A stretch of DNA of 64,000 nucleotides, taken from assembly GCA_038850735.1 (NCBI GenBank), contig JAWCLO010000004.1, positions 62,001 through 126,000 of the forward strand. The letters run 5' to 3'. The notes under the pieces are model-generated. The model saw nothing but the letters and a program-made list of their open reading frames with translations. It was not told where the DNA came from and did not search any database. Within the stretch, counting starts at the first letter, position 1, and the number at the start of each line of letters is the position of its first letter. The translations under genes and the position numbers were made by a program. Below are positions 63,821 through 64,000 of the stretch, piece after piece. The stretch comes from Methanomassiliicoccales archaeon. Its GTDB lineage: Archaea; Thermoplasmatota; Thermoplasmata; Methanomassiliicoccales; JACIVX01.

Positions 63821-64000
63821 TTAGCGAATCGTTGGTACCCTGCTTGCCGTTTTTGCAAGTTCGGTGGCCGCCGTCTTATACCTCATTATCTGGGCTAGAT
63901 TTCCCTTCACCTTCAATTTGCCCGTAAGAATCGCCTTCACAGGATCGAGTTCGCCCGAACCTATTTTCATCCATACTCCATATTTCGCAAGCATCATGTA
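63821..64000 (-). CDS. SCP2 sterol-transfer-like domain protein, 3' end only (partial)
   Basis: The last 59 residues include GSGELDPVKAILTGKLKVKG and end with TAA at 63821-63823. This is the SCP2 (sterol carrier protein) fold, which binds acyl or lipid ligands. The start is beyond the right edge. It probably forms an operon with the Fe-alcohol dehydrogenase gene. Confidence 0.82.
   Translation of the reverse strand, partial: YMMLAKYGVWMKIGSGELDPVKAILTGKLKVKGNLAQIMRYKTAATELAKTASRVPTIR

Noticed and set aside
1-64000. CRISPR arrays, insertion sequences, prophage or rRNA
   Set aside because: No repeat-spacer array, transposase, integrase, phage gene or rRNA was seen on either strand.

Overview
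The window is a chromosomal segment of a methane-metabolising archaeon. At the left edge (minus strand) are mcrB and the 5' end of mcrD, next to a TfuA/YcaO pair of the kind that thioamidates McrA. Methylotrophic genes follow: a corrinoid protein, an MtbA/MtaA-type CoM methyltransferase, a RamA-like activator and a hydantoinase-like ASKHA protein. Other archaeal hallmarks are RtcB, archaemetzincin, SepF, an Lrp regulator, a DUF835 7TM protein, TATA boxes about 25 bp upstream of leaderless starts, and tRNA-His with encoded G-1 and CCA. The combination of methyl-corrinoid genes, DUF835 proteins and PAS-rich kinases suggests a methylotrophic methanogen, perhaps related to Methanomassiliicoccales/Thermoplasmatota. 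That placement is inference. I see no insertion sequence, CRISPR array or prophage.

Layout. 1-3.5 kb: mcrB/mcrD, TfuA and YcaO. 3.8-7.4 kb: Lrp regulator, DUF169 protein, and a soluble MtrA-MtrH pair without the other Mtr subunits. 7.4-14.3 kb: MBL hydrolase, RamA-like activator, CoM methyltransferase, hydantoinase-like protein and corrinoid protein, with terminator-like hairpins between units. 14.4-29.7 kb: mostly housekeeping (AmrS, metallophosphoesterase, RNase H-like nuclease, DHH phosphoesterase, ArgF, tRNA-His, DUF835 7TM protein, RtcB, archaemetzincin, HD hydrolase, SepF, PUA protein, membrane proteins, a RAD55-like ATPase). 30-34.2 kb: tungsten AOR with two MoaD-like proteins and a ThiF-type E1. 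34.4-39.6 kb: ABC exporter, PRC-barrel protein and a large secreted Asp-box/CARDB protein. 40.4-44 kb: cupin, two DUF5320 proteins, DUF134, a CobW-type GTPase and a winged-helix regulator. 44.2-47.6 kb: HdrA and an MvhD-HdrC-HdrB fusion. 47.6-50 kb: UPF0173 hydrolase and a fumarate-reductase-like flavoprotein. 51.5-62.2 kb: two large paralogous REC-PAS histidine kinases around two radical SAM/SPASM proteins and a transglutaminase-like protein. 62.3-64 kb: tautomerase, Fe-alcohol dehydrogenase and a partial SCP2 protein.

How it may work together. Methyl groups loaded on corrinoid proteins (MtxC-like, and possibly the MtrA-like protein charged by MtrH) would pass through the MtbA-like enzyme to coenzyme M and be reduced by Mcr. 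The RamA-like and hydantoinase-like ASKHA proteins would reactivate oxidised corrinoid. The HdrA/MvhD-HdrCB complex would reduce the heterodisulfide. The strongest regulatory signal is a near-identical palindrome with the same spacing to the TATA box upstream of both mcrB and the corrinoid gene, suggesting one regulator for the first and last methanogenic steps. No recognisable substrate methyltransferase (MtaB, MtmB, MtbB, MttB) lies in the window, so the methyl donor is unknown.
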